Source: Chromobacterium sp. IIBBL 290-4
GTDB taxonomy: Bacteria > Pseudomonadota > Gammaproteobacteria > Burkholderiales > Chromobacteriaceae
Direction: 5' to 3'
Assembly (NCBI RefSeq): GCF_024207115.1
Contig: NZ_CP100128.1
Coordinates: 1,984,001-2,048,000, forward strand
DNA: 64,000 nucleotides
The position numbers and the translations under genes are program-made. A model generated the notes under the pieces. It was not told the origin of the DNA. It was given only the letters and a program-made list of their open reading frames with translations, and made no database searches. Below are positions 62,446 through 64,000 of the stretch, one piece after another (position 1 is the first letter of the stretch; each line of letters begins with the position of its first letter).

Positions 62446-62994
62446 ATGGAAAGTGTCCGCCCGCCGATGCGCCGCAATCAACGCCTGCTGCGCAAGCTGT
62501 TGGTCATCGCCGCGCTGATGTTCGGTTTTGCCTGGGCGATGATTCCGATGTACCGCATCATCTGCGAGCAGACCGGGCTCAACGATGTGGTGAAGGCGGA
62601 CGAGCTGGACAAAAACGATCTGCAGGCCGCGGCTGGCGAGGTGAGCATGACTTTCGACTCGACGGTGCAGGCGGGCTTGCCCTGGGAGGTGAGGCCGCTG
62701 ACTACGCATCTCAAGGTCAAGCCAGGCACCTTCGTCCAAGTGCAGTATCAAATCACCAATGCCAGCTCGCGCACGGTGGTGGGCCAGGCCCTGCCGCGCT
62801 ACCTGCCGGGCGAGGCGGCGCGGTACGTGAAAAAGCTGGAGTGTTTCTGCTTTACGCAGCAGCGGTTCCGGCCGGGCGAGATGCGCACCTTCCCGGTGGT
62901 GTTCGTGGTGGACCGCAATCTGCCGTCCTCCATCGGCAGCATCACGCTGGCTTACACGGTATTCGACGTGCCGGGGCAGGGAGGGGCGGGATGA
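62446..62994 (+). CDS. ctaG: Cytochrome c oxidase copper chaperone CtaG (Cox11)
   Basis: This 182-residue protein delivers copper to CuB of subunit I. It has one N-terminal membrane helix (LVIAALMFGFAWAMIPMYRIIC) and a periplasmic domain with the copper motif ECFCFTQQRFRPGE. ATG 62446 lies after the ctaD stop; an earlier ATG at 62407 would overlap ctaD by 29 bases and add a threonine-rich tail. It overlaps the next gene as ATGA. Confidence 0.93.
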   Translation: MESVRPPMRRNQRLLRKLLVIAALMFGFAWAMIPMYRIICEQTGLNDVVKADELDKNDLQAAAGEVSMTFDSTVQAGLPWEVRPLTTHLKVKPGTFVQVQYQITNASSRTVVGQALPRYLPGEAARYVKKLECFCFTQQRFRPGEMRTFPVVFVVDRNLPSSIGSITLAYTVFDVPGQGGAG

Positions 62995-63167
62995 ACTGGG
63001 TTCAGGGTGTTCGAGCCGTCTTGGGAGCCTTCATCGGCGTGCGCCGGGGCGAGTCCTCGCAAGCGGATCAAAAGATCAAGCCATGGCAGCTGGTGGCCAC
63101 CGCCTTCGCGCTGGCTGGCTGCCTGATCGCGGCATTGCTGTTGTTGGTGTCCTGGGTGACAAGTTAA
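62991..63167 (+). CDS. DUF2970 small membrane protein
   Basis: This 58-residue protein starts MNWVQGVRAVLGAFIGVRRG and ends in one membrane helix (LVATAFALAGCLIAALLLLV). It fits DUF2970, a family found between ctaG and ctaE in beta- and gamma-proteobacterial oxidase operons. Its job in oxidase assembly is not known. The start overlaps the ctaG stop. Confidence 0.85.
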   Translation: MNWVQGVRAVLGAFIGVRRGESSQADQKIKPWQLVATAFALAGCLIAALLLLVSWVTS

Positions 63168-63189
63168 AAAGGCCTGCGGGGAGAACGAT

Positions 63190-64000
63190 ATGGCAACAAT
63201 GGAAGAGCAGAATCGTTATTTCGTGCCGGCGCCGTCGCGCTGGCCCATGGTGGGCGCGCTGGCCTTGTTTTGCATCGGACTGGGCGCGGCCTTGGCTGTC
63301 AACGGCATGCTGTTCGGCAAGCTGTCGCTGGCGCTGGGCGCGGCTATCTTGGTGTATATGCTGATCGGCTGGTTCGGCGATGTGGTGCGGGAAAGCCGGG
63401 GCGGGTCCTATCTGGGATGGGAGGACATGTCTTTCCGCTGGGGGATGGGTTGGTTCATCTTTTCCGAAGTGATGTTCTTCGGCGCGTTCTTCGGCGCCTT
63501 GTTCTGGGTGCGGACCGTGTCGGTTCCTGAGCTGGGATCGATGGACTACAAGATGCTGTACCCGGATTTCGAAGCCTCATGGCCGCTCGCCACCGGTCCC
63601 GGCATCACCGAGGCGTATCGCGCGATGGAGGCCTGGGGGCTGCCGGCGATCAATACCATGATCCTGCTGACATCCGGCGCTACGGTCACCTGGGCGCATT
63701 GGGGGCTGCTGGCGGATAAGCGGGATCAGTTCAAGCTGGGTCTGCTGGTCACGGTCTTGCTTGGCTGCACGTTTTTATCATTGCAGGCGTATGAATACGG
63801 GCATGCATTCAGCCATTTGCATCTGACCTTGGCTTCAGGCGCTTATGGCATGACTTTCTTCATGCTGACCGGGTTTCACGGCCTGCATGTGTTATTGGGG
63901 TCCATCATTCTGTTTGTGGTATGGCTGCGCAGCCTGAGCGGGCATTTCGATGTGAAGCACCACTTCGCCTTCGAAGCCGCCAGCTGGTACTGGCACTTCG
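63190..64000 (+). CDS. ctaE: Cytochrome c oxidase subunit III (3' end outside the window)
   Basis: The first 270 residues are present and the gene runs past the right edge. Membrane helices and the family blocks YFVPAPSRWPMVGALALF, FSEVMFFGAFFGALFW, GYEYGHAF-like LQAYEYGHAFSHLHLTL and GFHGLHVLLGSIIL identify subunit III, which stabilises the catalytic core. GGAGAACGAT precedes the ATG. Only a short C-terminal piece seems missing. Confidence 0.94.
   Translation, partial: MATMEEQNRYFVPAPSRWPMVGALALFCIGLGAALAVNGMLFGKLSLALGAAILVYMLIGWFGDVVRESRGGSYLGWEDMSFRWGMGWFIFSEVMFFGAFFGALFWVRTVSVPELGSMDYKMLYPDFEASWPLATGPGITEAYRAMEAWGLPAINTMILLTSGATVTWAHWGLLADKRDQFKLGLLVTVLLGCTFLSLQAYEYGHAFSHLHLTLASGAYGMTFFMLTGFHGLHVLLGSIILFVVWLRSLSGHFDVKHHFAFEAASWYWHF

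Overview
The window looks like chromosome from a Chromobacterium species or a close relative (Betaproteobacteria, Neisseriales, Chromobacteriaceae). The grounds are high-GC coding DNA with short AT-rich islands, a chitin-use locus (secreted AA10 oxygenase next to a GlcNAc PTS operon), the beta-proteobacterial order sigma factor-DUF3619-DUF3106-RDD beside ilvIHC, an intrinsic class D beta-lactamase, and a stand-alone relative of the violacein enzyme VioB. The genus is inferred from family resemblance; no database was searched. I saw no tRNA, rRNA, CRISPR array, transposase or phage integrase.

Layout. 1-2.1 kb: the 5' part of a capsule-export permease, tsaC and a tolQ without tolR. 2.1-10.8 kb: chitin/GlcNAc module, with a secreted LPMO divergent from GntR regulator-nagA-nagB-II-nagF-nagE; three operator-like repeats lie in front of the regulator. 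10.9-16.3 kb: gap, an Lrp regulator, a candidate small RNA, phoB-phoR behind a Pho box, and tal. 16.2-25 kb: hemerythrin protein, a GNAT-AmpD fusion, kup, proS, a lytic transglycosylase and a small ABC system. 24.5-26.6 kb: MarR regulator divergent from guanine deaminase with mirrored operator copies. 26.6-27.3 kb: AT-rich island with a 53-residue double-glycine-leader peptide. 27.3-34.5 kb: AhpD-like/DUF2798/LysR group, the sigma factor operon, and ilvI-ilvH-ilvC. 34.5-35.3 kb: a second double-glycine peptide (bacteriocin type) followed by a small membrane protein that could be its immunity factor. 35.4-37.5 kb: VioB-like ferritin-fold protein and psd.

37.7-48.2 kb is a phenazine biosynthesis locus. 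One strand carries monooxygenase-phzB-phzD-phzE-phzF-phzG-methyltransferase. Across an 840-base AT-rich control region, the other strand carries an MDR reductase and phzC. PhzC feeds the shikimate pathway, PhzE makes 2-amino-2-desoxyisochorismate, PhzD hydrolyses it, PhzF isomerises, PhzB helps condensation and PhzG oxidises the tricycle. The flavin monooxygenase, reductase and methyltransferase are probable tailoring enzymes. PhzF carries an extra N-terminal domain of about 110 residues.

48.2-64 kb: metK (whose product, SAM, would serve the methyltransferase), an outer-membrane protein, a two-component system, leuA with an in-frame helix-turn-helix extension, an MccF-like peptidase, bioD, a class D beta-lactamase, an HD-GYP protein, and the caa3-type cytochrome oxidase operon ctaC-ctaD-ctaG-DUF2970-ctaE, which runs off the end.

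The best candidates for undescribed biology are the phenazine locus with its PhzF fusion and unassigned tailoring enzymes, the two double-glycine peptides, the HTH-LeuA and GNAT-AmpD fusions, and the candidate small RNA upstream of phoB.
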